A DNA stretch of 50,796 bases from Bacilli bacterium (GCA_017442875.1 JAFSPN010000036.1:1-50796), one strand, 5' to 3'; counted from the first letter of the stretch, positions 23,794 to 31,386 are shown. Translations and numbers: made by a program. The notes: generated from the letters alone by a model not told the origin.

Positions 23794-24110
23794 TAAAGAT
23801 GAACCTTTACTTTACTACCATCCTCATTTGGATGCTGATCTAAATATTCGATAATTGGTTTGAAGTTTGTTTCTTCTTTACCAGGACGACATTTTCTAAT
23901 GTTTTCTTCTTTACCACCGACAATAGCCTCCGCCATTGAACGACAGCCAGCATAGCCACAGCTACCACAGTTATATCCGGGAAGTCTCTTTTCAACTTCG
24001 CCAATTCTTTCATCTTCTTTAACATGCAAAATCTTGGCCGCAATAGCAAGACCAAAGCCTAAGATTAGACCTAAGCCTAAAAGGATTAGAACAGCCCATA
24101 AAATCTCCAT
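23793..24110 (-). CDS. rnfB: Short RnfB: membrane helix plus one [4Fe-4S] domain
   Basis: Protein of 105 residues matching only the first part of RnfB. One membrane helix (about 4-28) is followed by the RnfB-type cluster LPGYNCGSCGYAGC with Cys48, Cys51, Cys56 and Cys74. Full RnfB proteins are about 260-330 residues and continue with two or more ferredoxin-type clusters; here the frame stops soon after PGKEET and apbE starts at once. No frameshifted ferredoxin remnant is visible, since the next base block is apbE. GGAGAG precedes the ATG. Ferredoxin may therefore donate directly or through another protein. Confidence 0.85.
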   Translation of the reverse strand: MEILWAVLILLGLGLILGFGLAIAAKILHVKEDERIGEVEKRLPGYNCGSCGYAGCRSMAEAIVGGKEENIRKCRPGKEETNFKPIIEYLDQHPNEDGSKVKVHL

Positions 24111-24112
24111 AA

Positions 24113-24304
24113 TTACTCTCCTTCTCCTTTATAGAATTTGCATTCTTTATGATTACATGATGAGCAGTTCTCATCATTGATTTTGATATTTTCACAACCC
24201 TTTGGTACTGGTTGTCTGACATAAAGAATAAATGAAACGATAAAAACCGCTAATAAGGCCACTAGGATAGAGATAGCAAGAACTAAATAACCAACTTGAC
24301 TCAT
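24113..24304 (-). CDS. NqrM-like small membrane protein with four Cys
   Basis: Protein of 63 residues: one membrane helix (about 5-28), a basic turn RQPVPKG, then Cys37, Cys47, Cys50 and Cys55. Size, helix and the KG-C ... C-x2-C-x4-C tail resemble NqrM (DUF539), which delivers iron to the NqrD/NqrE centre of Na+-NQR. RnfA and RnfE are the homologues of NqrD and NqrE, and this gene overlaps rnfA by four bases (ATGA). I infer an assembly factor for the RnfA/RnfE iron centre. Homology is judged by eye and needs a profile search. Confidence 0.65.
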   Translation of the reverse strand: MSQVGYLVLAISILVALLAVFIVSFILYVRQPVPKGCENIKINDENCSSCNHKECKFYKGEGE

Positions 24305-24906
24305 AACTGAATACCTGAGAATAATCCTTGTAAACCCATTAACGCTAGTGCCATTAAAGCTGCGGTAATTAAAGCAATCGGTAAGCCCTTAAATGCTTTA
24401 GGGGTATTCGCTGTTTCTAGTCTTGCTCTAATACAACTAAAGACCACGATAATAATTAAGAAACCAACGGATGTACCTATCGCATTAGCTAAAGACATTA
24501 AGAATGTTAAGCCTTGATCAGTATTAGATTGAACAACACCTAAAACCGCACAGTTTGTGGTAATTAAAGGTAAGTAAATACCAAGGGACTTATACAATGA
24601 TGGAGAGAACTTCTTAATGAATAAACCGACTAATTGAACAAGGGACGCAATGACCAAAATATACGCCACGGTGTCCATGAATTCGATTTTAGCGAGCTTC
24701 AATAATTCAAATAACGGATAGCAAATTAAAGAGGCCATCACGATAACAAAGACAACCGCGATACCCATGCCTAAAGATGATTTAACTTTCTTAGAAACAC
24801 CTAAGAATGGACAGATGCCATAGAATCTTGATAACACGACGTTATCGATGAGCATGCTAGAAACAATGGCTAAGATAAAAGCAATAAATGCATTTAATGG
24901 ATTCAT
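24301..24906 (-). CDS. rnfA: Rnf complex subunit RnfA
   Basis: Membrane subunit of 201 residues with six hydrophobic segments. The half-site Cys residues that bind the buried iron centre shared with RnfE are Cys32 in GICPFLGVS and Cys119 in TTNCAVLGV. It belongs to the NqrE/RnfA family and helps carry electrons across the membrane. It overlaps the NqrM-like gene by ATGA, and its start overlaps the end of rnfE by one base. Confidence 0.93.
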   Translation of the reverse strand: MNPLNAFIAFILAIVSSMLIDNVVLSRFYGICPFLGVSKKVKSSLGMGIAVVFVIVMASLICYPLFELLKLAKIEFMDTVAYILVIASLVQLVGLFIKKFSPSLYKSLGIYLPLITTNCAVLGVVQSNTDQGLTFLMSLANAIGTSVGFLIIIVVFSCIRARLETANTPKAFKGLPIALITAALMALALMGLQGLFSGIQL

Positions 24907-25655
24907 TACTTATTACCTCCTTCCACTGTGGCTTTCGCTTGAGCGGCAGCGGCAGCTTTTTTAGCCTCTTCCGCTTTTCTAATCTTTTCCGCTCTTGCTT
25001 GCGCGGCTTTTAATTCTTCTTTTCTATTTTTGATAAACGCTAAAACAGCAAGGATAATGCCAAAGACGATAAATGCACCTGCAGGCATTTGGAACATCGA
25101 AATAGCGTAATCTTCTGGAATGATTTGTAATGTTAATGGCTCTTTAACAATTGGGAATACCGCACCGATGGTAAAACCACCTGTACCTAATAATTCTCTA
25201 AAGAACGCCATTAATATAATGGCTAAGGTATAGCCAACGCCCATACCCAAAGCGTCGATAAATGAATCAAAGACACCGTTTTTAGAAGCATAGGCTTCCG
25301 CTCTGCCTAAAACAATACAGTTAACAACGATTAATGAAATAAAGACACCTAATGTTGAATATAGTTCAGGTAAAAAGGCGTTAGAGAACATCTTAACGAT
25401 AGTCACAAATGTCGCAATAATAACGATATATGCTGGTGTCCTAATTTCTTCAGAGATAATTTTTCTTAATAAAGAAACTAAAACGCTAGAACAGATCAAA
25501 ACAAAGGTAAAGAGTAAGCCCATACCAATAGCCGCTTCAAGCGATTTAGTGGTCGCTAAAGCAGGACATGTGCCAAGAATCGAAACAAATAATGGATTCT
25601 CAGCGATAATGCCTTTTAGAAAATTCTTTTTAGTAAAGCCTTTTTCTCTAGCCAT
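24906..25655 (-). CDS. rnfE: Rnf complex subunit RnfE
   Basis: Membrane subunit of 249 residues. Core to about residue 212 with Cys30 in LGTCPALATT and Cys113 in VVNCIVLGRAEAYA, the partners of the RnfA cysteines. A tail of about 40 residues rich in Ala, Lys and Glu (KAAQARAEKIRKAEEAKKAA) follows the last helix and is probably a cytoplasmic coiled coil. AAAGGAG precedes the ATG, which overlaps the rnfG stop. Confidence 0.92.
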   Translation of the reverse strand: MAREKGFTKKNFLKGIIAENPLFVSILGTCPALATTKSLEAAIGMGLLFTFVLICSSVLVSLLRKIISEEIRTPAYIVIIATFVTIVKMFSNAFLPELYSTLGVFISLIVVNCIVLGRAEAYASKNGVFDSFIDALGMGVGYTLAIILMAFFRELLGTGGFTIGAVFPIVKEPLTLQIIPEDYAISMFQMPAGAFIVFGIILAVLAFIKNRKEELKAAQARAEKIRKAEEAKKAAAAAQAKATVEGGNK

Positions 25656-26199
25656 TGTTTGCTCCTTTCAAATACTTTGCAGCGTTAGTCGCGGAATTAA
25701 CCATGCTTCTCACGAGTTTAGCCCCATAAGTCGCACCACAAGAAACATCGACTTCATCAACGGTCTTACCTTCTTTGACTAATGGATTTAAATATTTTTT
25801 ATTTAAGGTTGACGCAAATGATTGTTCGTTTAAAACAACTGCCACACCTTTATAAATATAATCGGCGTTGAAACCAACGATTAATGAAATCTTGCCATAC
25901 GAATTAGAACCTTCAGTTTTGAAAGCATAGCCTAAAGGCGCATCCGCTTCATCTTTAACAACATAATAATCGTTAATGACATAATCAAACTTTTTGCCTT
26001 CAGGAAGTGTAGCAGGATCAGTCTTCAAAGTATCAACTCCATAAATTGTTGAAAGGCCTTTATTAATAGTCTTAATTTTATTTTCTTCAATTGTGCCTCT
26101 TGTCAGCATATTTGTTCCCGCGATTAAAAGCGCTCCACCAGCGGTAATTAGGCCAAGCGTGACACTAGTTATGAGGTATTTTTTCATGTTACTAGGCAT
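25648..26199 (-). CDS. rnfG: Rnf complex subunit RnfG (covalent flavoprotein)
   Basis: Protein of 183 residues with an N-terminal membrane helix and an outer FMN-binding domain. The flavinylation site reads DVSCGATYGA near residue 160, a Dxx(S/T)GAT-like motif with Cys where Ser or Thr is usual. ApbE in the same operon should attach FMN to the Thr. The ATG at 26199 has GGAGG eight bases upstream and overlaps the rnfD stop by eight bases; an alternative ATG at 26187 lacks such a site. Confidence 0.9.
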   Translation of the reverse strand: MPSNMKKYLITSVTLGLITAGGALLIAGTNMLTRGTIEENKIKTINKGLSTIYGVDTLKTDPATLPEGKKFDYVINDYYVVKDEADAPLGYAFKTEGSNSYGKISLIVGFNADYIYKGVAVVLNEQSFASTLNKKYLNPLVKEGKTVDEVDVSCGATYGAKLVRSMVNSATNAAKYLKGANNG

Positions 26200-27322
26200 G
26201 ATAAACACCTCCAAATTTAATCACTAAGAAGATAATAGCGGCTGGGATAATAATTAATAATCCCATCGTTAAGAACTTCTTCCATGTATAGCGAGGACTG
26301 CTCCATTCGTAGTGGTCCAATACAACTGCGACCATGTTGGCGATTAAGATTGAGAAACCAACGCCTTCTGGATAAGCAGTGAATAAACGAATAAATACTG
26401 TAGAAACTGCTGCCACCAAAGCGTAGATGATACGAGATGGGGAATTAATTGGACTGGTGACTGGATCAGTGAGCATAAAGACACCACCAAACATCACGCC
26501 ACCAGATAACAAGCTAAATAATGTAAATGCACCTGGATTAGTAGTTCCATCGACAGCGTAGAATCCTAAGCCTGCGACTAATGAGAATAAAGCAAACGCT
26601 CCTAAATATGGAAGCATGACTCTAAAGTCAGCACTTCTTCTAATAAGTAAATAAATTGCACCAACTAAAATGGTAACTGTATAAACTTCACCAAGTGTGC
26701 CATACATCCTACCTATGAACATATCTAAGAAGTTAGCGTTATTGAAATTTTCAATTAAGCCGTTTAGTGTACCCGCACTATTAGATAACGCTGTTGGAGC
26801 GGTAGTTACATCTGCGACTGTATAATACCAAGTTGGAACGTTTTTAGCGTATTGACTACCAAAGCATACCTTAGCAAATAACATACCCACTGCAGCGGGA
26901 TTAAAGATATTGCTTCCTAAGCCACCAAATACTAACTTGCCTAAAACGATGCCCACTAACGCACCAATAATGACAGCGTAGATAGGCGCACCTGCTGGCA
27001 TAATAAGCGTGTATATAATCGCGGTAATTGCCGCAGTTAAAATATTGTTTTGGTTATATTTACCCTTATAAGCATAATTAAATCTTTCTTTGAAAGAATG
27101 CTTTTGTCCGTCGTTAGGCATAATGCCTTTTAGGCCGACATAAATAAATTCAGCAGCTTCCATGATAACGACTGATATTAAATAGAAAATCAAAGTCTTA
27201 ATTGGATAGATGATGAACGAGAAGATCAAAGTTGGAGCGAGTGCGACTAAAACATCCACCATCATTCTGGTGACGCTGGCATTTCTTCTAAGATGTGGCG
27301 CGTTTTGTTTAAAAATAGCCAT
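26192..27322 (-). CDS. rnfD: Rnf complex subunit RnfD
   Basis: Membrane subunit of 376 residues with about nine hydrophobic segments and NIFNPAAVGMLFAK, a family signature. The expected covalent FMN site is the Thr in DVTTAPTALS near residue 170, which departs from the usual SGAT form. A long outer loop follows it. It forms the ion-pumping membrane part with RnfA and RnfE. The ATG overlaps the rnfC stop as TAATG. Confidence 0.92.
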   Translation of the reverse strand: MAIFKQNAPHLRRNASVTRMMVDVLVALAPTLIFSFIIYPIKTLIFYLISVVIMEAAEFIYVGLKGIMPNDGQKHSFKERFNYAYKGKYNQNNILTAAITAIIYTLIMPAGAPIYAVIIGALVGIVLGKLVFGGLGSNIFNPAAVGMLFAKVCFGSQYAKNVPTWYYTVADVTTAPTALSNSAGTLNGLIENFNNANFLDMFIGRMYGTLGEVYTVTILVGAIYLLIRRSADFRVMLPYLGAFALFSLVAGLGFYAVDGTTNPGAFTLFSLLSGGVMFGGVFMLTDPVTSPINSPSRIIYALVAAVSTVFIRLFTAYPEGVGFSILIANMVAVVLDHYEWSSPRYTWKKFLTMGLLIIIPAAIIFLVIKFGGVYHA

Positions 27323-28626
27323 TATAACTTAGCGAAAACTTTCGCCCTCCTAATATAATCGGTCACATGAATCTTTGATGTACATGAATAGGCGCATAAG
27401 CCACATTCGATACATCTTAGAGGATTAAGCATCTTAATTCTTTCTTTATCTAAAGATTTGACCGCATTCATAATTTGCACTGGTTCTAAGTGCACTGGAC
27501 AAGATAAAACACAACTACCACATCTAACACATGGTTGCTCAACATAGTCTTCTTTGTCCAAAATAATGATAGACGTGACTGTTTTTGTGATGATAATGTC
27601 ATCGCTTGGAACAGAGTTACCCATCATTGGACCACCGATGATAAACACTTTATCTTTATCGGGGTTAATATATCCACCACAGTATTGAGATAAAAGATCT
27701 CTAACAGATGTACCCACTCTTACTCTAAAGTTCATGGGGTTTTTAATGCCATCGCCAGTAATGGTGATAAATCTTTTAATAACTGGCATATTGTACTTGA
27801 TAGCTTTATATAAACCCACCATTGTGGAAACATTAAAGTTCATAATGCCGCGGTTAGACGGGAGTTCACCTGGTTTTAATTGAATACCAGTGGCTTCTTT
27901 GATCATCGCTACTTCCCAACCTTGTGGGTAGTAATTTTTAACACAGCAAATCTCAATACCACTATTTTCGTATTCTTTTAGGACTTGTTCATAAACCTGT
28001 TTGATATCTTTATATTTTGATTTAATACAAATCTTGGCTTTGTTGCACTTAAATGCCTGCATTGCATATTTGATGCCATCAATGACTCGACGTGGGAACT
28101 CAAGCATTAATCGATGGTCAGCGGTAATATATGGTTCGCATTCAATACCATTGATAAGAATAATATCAATTGGCTTATTTGTTTGGAATTTAATATATGT
28201 TGGGAACGAAGAACCACCTAAACCCACTAAAGCGCAGTTTTTGATGATTTCAGTCATGTCATCCTTTGTTAAAGCGGCTATTTCTTCTGGTGTTCTTTGC
28301 TTGACGGATGGATCAAGAGTGTCTTTAAAGTCGTTTTCAATCTTGATGAAATCGGTTAATTTACCGTTTCTATGATAATGTTTTTCTAAACCCACGAAAG
28401 TACCAGAACATGTCGCGTGAATTGGTTGATCAAAAAAGGCAGCGTGTCTCATGCCAATTACTTGACAAGAGTTAACATGGTCACCTTCTTTAATAAATAA
28501 TTCAGCGTTTGGGCAACGAGCATTCGCCATCGCAATATATAAATATTGAGGTTCTGTATAGCGGACAGCAGGTAAACTACCAACGAGATTCTTGGTATCA
28601 TTGATATGCGTTGTTTTAGCAATCAT
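27322..28626 (-). CDS. rnfC: Rnf complex subunit RnfC (NADH-linked Fe-S subunit)
   Basis: Peripheral subunit of 434 residues that exchanges electrons with NAD(H). The nucleotide loop is LVGLGGSSFPTYIKF, followed by INGIECEPYITADHRL, and two [4Fe-4S] sites CVRCGSCVLSCP and CIECGLCAYSCT lie at the C terminus. The N terminus is diverged from the usual GGIHPP type. The reading frame extends to a TTG at 28701, but ATG at 28626 is favoured: a -10 box ends six bases before it, there is no Shine-Dalgarno site, and the transcript would start at or next to the ATG. First gene of the Rnf operon. Confidence 0.9.
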   Translation of the reverse strand: MIAKTTHINDTKNLVGSLPAVRYTEPQYLYIAMANARCPNAELFIKEGDHVNSCQVIGMRHAAFFDQPIHATCSGTFVGLEKHYHRNGKLTDFIKIENDFKDTLDPSVKQRTPEEIAALTKDDMTEIIKNCALVGLGGSSFPTYIKFQTNKPIDIILINGIECEPYITADHRLMLEFPRRVIDGIKYAMQAFKCNKAKICIKSKYKDIKQVYEQVLKEYENSGIEICCVKNYYPQGWEVAMIKEATGIQLKPGELPSNRGIMNFNVSTMVGLYKAIKYNMPVIKRFITITGDGIKNPMNFRVRVGTSVRDLLSQYCGGYINPDKDKVFIIGGPMMGNSVPSDDIIITKTVTSIIILDKEDYVEQPCVRCGSCVLSCPVHLEPVQIMNAVKSLDKERIKMLNPLRCIECGLCAYSCTSKIHVTDYIRRAKVFAKL

Positions 28627-28632
28627 AGTTTC

Positions 28633-28660
28633 ATTGTAATACTTTTGTAAAGAATTACAA
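28633..28660 (-). promoter_or_regulatory. Promoter of the Rnf operon
   Basis: On the minus strand TTGTAA, 16 bases, TACAAT. The predicted start is at or within a base or two of the rnfC ATG (28626). The -35 box lies inside the palindrome at 28644-28661. Confidence 0.55.
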
Positions 28661-28661
28661 A
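28644..28661 (-). promoter_or_regulatory. Rex-like 18-bp palindrome at the Rnf promoter
   Basis: TTTGTAAAGAATTACAAA is a perfect 7-4-7 inverted repeat over the -35 region. Its shape (7+4+7) and TTGT/ACAA-rich arms resemble Rex operators, which sense the NADH/NAD+ ratio, but the bases are shifted relative to the clostridial TTGTTAANNNNTTAACAA form. Rex control of Rnf would make physiological sense; this is inference. Confidence 0.5.
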
Positions 28662-28738
28662 CCAAAAACGAAGTAGGCCTATTATTTGACAAGCCATTCA
28701 AAACAAGTTTCTAATACTAGCCAATGATATCAACGAAA

Positions 28739-29749
28739 TCAAATAAATGATGTTTCGTCTTTTTTAGAACGGCCAAATAAAGCAGGAACAGCGTCTTTAA
28801 CAGATGTCTTCCCACTGATAATAGCCGACACGGTATCGATTATTGGCAAATTTAAGTTATATTTCTTTTCTAATTCAATCGCAGCTTCTAAAGAGTTAAG
28901 GCCTTCTACAACCATGCCAACTTTTTCAAGTGTTTCTTCTAATGAATAACCTTGTCCTAATAGGTAACCAGCTTTATGGTTACGTGAATGAACGCTAGTC
29001 GCGGTAACGACAATATCACCAATACCAGTCAAACCTGAGAACGTATTGATATTAGCGCCCATCGCTAAACCAATTTTAGTTATTTCTCTAAGGCCTCTTG
29101 TTATAAGGGCTGCTTTAGCGTTATCGCCATATCCTAAACCATCGCTCATCCCCGCAGCTATCGCGATGATGTTTTTAAGTGCGCCACATATTTCAACGCC
29201 TTTGATATCTTGATTCGTATAGACGCGTAGGCATTGTGAAGAATAGAAAACATCTTGGATCTGTTCCGCCACTTTTAAATCTTCACAAGCGGAAACGATT
29301 AGTGTTGGTAGGCCAATTGCCACTTCTTCTGCGTGAGTTGGGCCGCTTAAGGCCACTACTGGAAGATCTTTTTCTTTTAATTCATCATGGATAATCTCAC
29401 TCGTGGTCATTAAAGTGCCTTTTTCCACCCCTTTAGCGACAGTGACAATAATTTGCCCATCTTTAACATAATCTTTGATTAGAGAGGCTGTTTGACGCAC
29501 AAAAATAGATGGTACCGCCATAACGATGACGTCCTTATCGCAAATCGCTTCTTTTAAACTTGAAGTGAGTTTGATTTGTTCGCTAATTACTACACCTGGA
29601 AGATTCTTATGAGCGTGATTAGAGGCAATATATTCTAATTCGTTTTCAAACTTGGACCATAATGTTACATTGTGACCAATACTTATCAAAAGATTTGCTA
29701 ATGCGGTACCCCATGTACCACTTCCTAATATACCAATTTGTTTTTTCAT
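28739..29749 (-). CDS. gpsA: Glycerol-3-phosphate dehydrogenase [NAD(P)+]
   Basis: Enzyme of 336 residues that reduces dihydroxyacetone phosphate to sn-glycerol 3-phosphate for phospholipids. The Rossmann motif is GSGTWGTALANLL at 8-20; other family blocks are VTVAKGVEKGT, LSGPTHAEEVA, EICGALKNIIAIAAG (with the catalytic Lys) and the TGIGDIVVTATSVHSRNH segment. A weak AAGG lies ten bases before the ATG. It is flanked by a terminator upstream and the Rnf promoter region downstream; no own terminator or promoter was resolved. Confidence 0.95.
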   Translation of the reverse strand: MKKQIGILGSGTWGTALANLLISIGHNVTLWSKFENELEYIASNHAHKNLPGVVISEQIKLTSSLKEAICDKDVIVMAVPSIFVRQTASLIKDYVKDGQIIVTVAKGVEKGTLMTTSEIIHDELKEKDLPVVALSGPTHAEEVAIGLPTLIVSACEDLKVAEQIQDVFYSSQCLRVYTNQDIKGVEICGALKNIIAIAAGMSDGLGYGDNAKAALITRGLREITKIGLAMGANINTFSGLTGIGDIVVTATSVHSRNHKAGYLLGQGYSLEETLEKVGMVVEGLNSLEAAIELEKKYNLNLPIIDTVSAIISGKTSVKDAVPALFGRSKKDETSFI

Positions 29750-29781
29750 AATGGCAATACCTTAACACATTTGAAGATAAA

Positions 29782-29811
29782 GAAAAAGGCTAAGGATTGC
29801 TCCTTAACCTT
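29782..29811 (-). terminator. Terminator after the Cys-repeat lipoprotein
   Basis: Minus-strand stem AAGGTTAAGGA, GCAA loop, TCCTTAGCCTT (one G-T pair), followed by TTTCTTT. Confidence 0.85.
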
Positions 29812-29830
29812 GTTTTAAATAATTTCACTA

Positions 29831-30832
29831 TTATGCGGCGTTTGCAAAAGTAACAACGAAGTCGTGAATAGCAATATTATAGCTATCGACTCTGGTGAAC
29901 TTAATTGTATTTAAGCCAGCGGCTAATGAAACATCACCGACCTCGATATCACCAATTTGTGACCAATCTGTGTTTGCCACATTAGTGAATCCTGGTTCTG
30001 CAGGCAAGAAGTCTTTATATAGGAGATCTTTATTACCTGTTAAAGCAACTTGACTTAAATTATCGCCAGCGCCAACTTCAAGTTTGAAGTTTGCGATGCC
30101 ACTATCTTTACTGGCGGCACCACCACTTTGACCGTTGTAAATACCTTTTTGCTCGTTTTTATTGCTGTCTGTGTACCAATAGTCCATAGAACCACGCATA
30201 AAGAGCTTACCAGTCTTTGCTTCAGCAAGTTTGATTTTAACAGTGAAATTATCACCGTTAGATGGTAATTTGACACAGCCTTCTGGAGCAGCTTTTAATT
30301 TTTGTTTACTTGTATCAGAGGAAGTGAATTCAACCTCTGAATCAATAACGGATACCATTAAGCCTTCTTTTTGACAGACTGAACATTTCACTAAACTATA
30401 AGCGTGACCACCATCGCCTTCAGCGACAGTGCCGGTTTCTACCCAAGTGTGTTGAACGATTGGGAGTGTTTCGCTAGCCTTTTCATGGCAAACGGTACAT
30501 TCGTGTTCTCTTTCAGATGGTCCGCAATAAGCGCCGTCTTTATTAGTCCAATCACCGTAAGTATGGGCGAGTTTAGATACCTTTGATTCTTTCTCATAAC
30601 CACATACTTTGCATTTTTCGAACTTTTTGCCTTCTGCAGAACATGTTGGAGCGACGGCTTTATCTTTTTCTTCTTCAAATACGTGAGCAGCTTCATCGAC
30701 TTTTTTGTCACCATTTTCATGCCAGTGTTTAGTAGCGTTAGATTTCCACTCAGCGTTGGTAGAAGCGCCACCACAAGCAGTTAATGCTAATGAAGCAAAA
30801 AGAACGAGAGTTGTAAAAAATTTCTTTTTCAT
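29831..30832 (-). CDS. Secreted lipoprotein with C-x2-C repeats and a CBM-like domain
   Basis: Lipoprotein of 333 residues (lipobox LTAC, Cys20). Residues about 50-160 hold three repeats of the type AxxCxxxGxxxxKCxVCG...HTYGDW or HTW, each with one Cys plus a CxxC pair, similar to short repeats in secreted adhesin-like proteins. The C-terminal part (about 165-333) is beta-rich and ends LAAGLNTIKFTRVDSYNIAIHDFVVTFA, which recalls CBM6/CBM35-type carbohydrate modules. Function unknown; a surface glycan-binding role is a guess. Own promoter and terminator. GAAAGGA precedes the ATG. Confidence 0.75.
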   Translation of the reverse strand: MKKKFFTTLVLFASLALTACGGASTNAEWKSNATKHWHENGDKKVDEAAHVFEEEKDKAVAPTCSAEGKKFEKCKVCGYEKESKVSKLAHTYGDWTNKDGAYCGPSEREHECTVCHEKASETLPIVQHTWVETGTVAEGDGGHAYSLVKCSVCQKEGLMVSVIDSEVEFTSSDTSKQKLKAAPEGCVKLPSNGDNFTVKIKLAEAKTGKLFMRGSMDYWYTDSNKNEQKGIYNGQSGGAASKDSGIANFKLEVGAGDNLSQVALTGNKDLLYKDFLPAEPGFTNVANTDWSQIGDIEVGDVSLAAGLNTIKFTRVDSYNIAIHDFVVTFANAA

Positions 30833-30880
30833 TCTAAAAATCCTTTCTTTTTTATATATTTGCTTTTATTCGCTTAAATA

Positions 30881-30908
30881 ATTATACAACAGAAATGAAA
30901 TAATACAA
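30881..30908 (-). promoter_or_regulatory. Promoter of the Cys-repeat lipoprotein gene
   Basis: On the minus strand TTGTAT, 16 bases, TATAAT, about 45 bases before the ATG and just after the ribosomal operon terminator. Confidence 0.65.
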
Positions 30909-30920
30909 TTATTCAAGCAA

Positions 30921-30946
30921 AACAAAAACCCTTCGAATGAAGGGCT
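30921..30946 (-). terminator. Terminator of the S10-spc-alpha operon
   Basis: Minus-strand stem CCCTTC, ATTC loop, GAAGGG, followed by TTTTTGTTTT, about 20 bases after the rplQ stop. Confidence 0.9.
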
Positions 30947-30964
30947 TTGTTGTTTAAATGATAA

Positions 30965-31372
30965 TTAGTCAACCCAGGTGACTAAGACGACAGGAGCATT
31001 ATCGCCACGGCGGTTTTCAAGCTTATATTGCTTGGTGTAGCCACCATTGCGGCCTTGCATCTTAGGACCGATTTCGTTGAATAATTTATCTAAAGCGTTA
31101 GCACCACTCTTTTCATCAGCAACAACGTTGCGGACAAAAGCGGCGGCTTGACGCTTGGCGTTCATGACATCTTCCTTTTTGGTTAAGGTCACTAAACGGT
31201 CAGCTTCTTTAATAACGTCTCTACTAACAGCAGCGGTCACTTTAACTTGACCGTAAACAATTAAGTCGGTAACGACGTTACGGAGCATGTTTTCATATTT
31301 GCTCTTGGTATAAGCGGCTTTGAATCTAACACCGGTTTTACCATGGACATTTTTTCTACCTTGTGCTGGCAT
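30965..31372 (-). CDS. rplQ: 50S ribosomal protein L17 (bL17)
   Basis: L17 of 135 residues. It starts with a variant of the family GRKL start (PAQGRKNVHGKTGVRF), followed by MLRNVVTDLIVYGQVKVT, and ends NRRGDNAPVVLVTWVD. The N-terminal segment is longer and less like the MAYRKLGR start of most L17 proteins. Last gene of the ribosomal operon, 14 bases after rpoA, followed by the operon terminator. Confidence 0.93.
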   Translation of the reverse strand: MPAQGRKNVHGKTGVRFKAAYTKSKYENMLRNVVTDLIVYGQVKVTAAVSRDVIKEADRLVTLTKKEDVMNAKRQAAAFVRNVVADEKSGANALDKLFNEIGPKMQGRNGGYTKQYKLENRRGDNAPVVLVTWVD

Positions 31373-31386
31373 GTGTTATAGCCTCC

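Noticed and set aside
24019-24222. Cys-containing minus-strand frame overlapping rnfB and the NqrM-like gene
   Set aside because: Its frame breaks both neighbours and it has no start signal; the two smaller genes explain the sequence better.
28627-28701. Extension of RnfC to the TTG at 28701
   Set aside because: The added 25 residues include the promoter and palindrome, and the TTG has no ribosome site.
9433-30960. Mobile element as cause of the synteny break
   Set aside because: No integrase, transposase, terminal repeats or tRNA attachment site is seen at either border.
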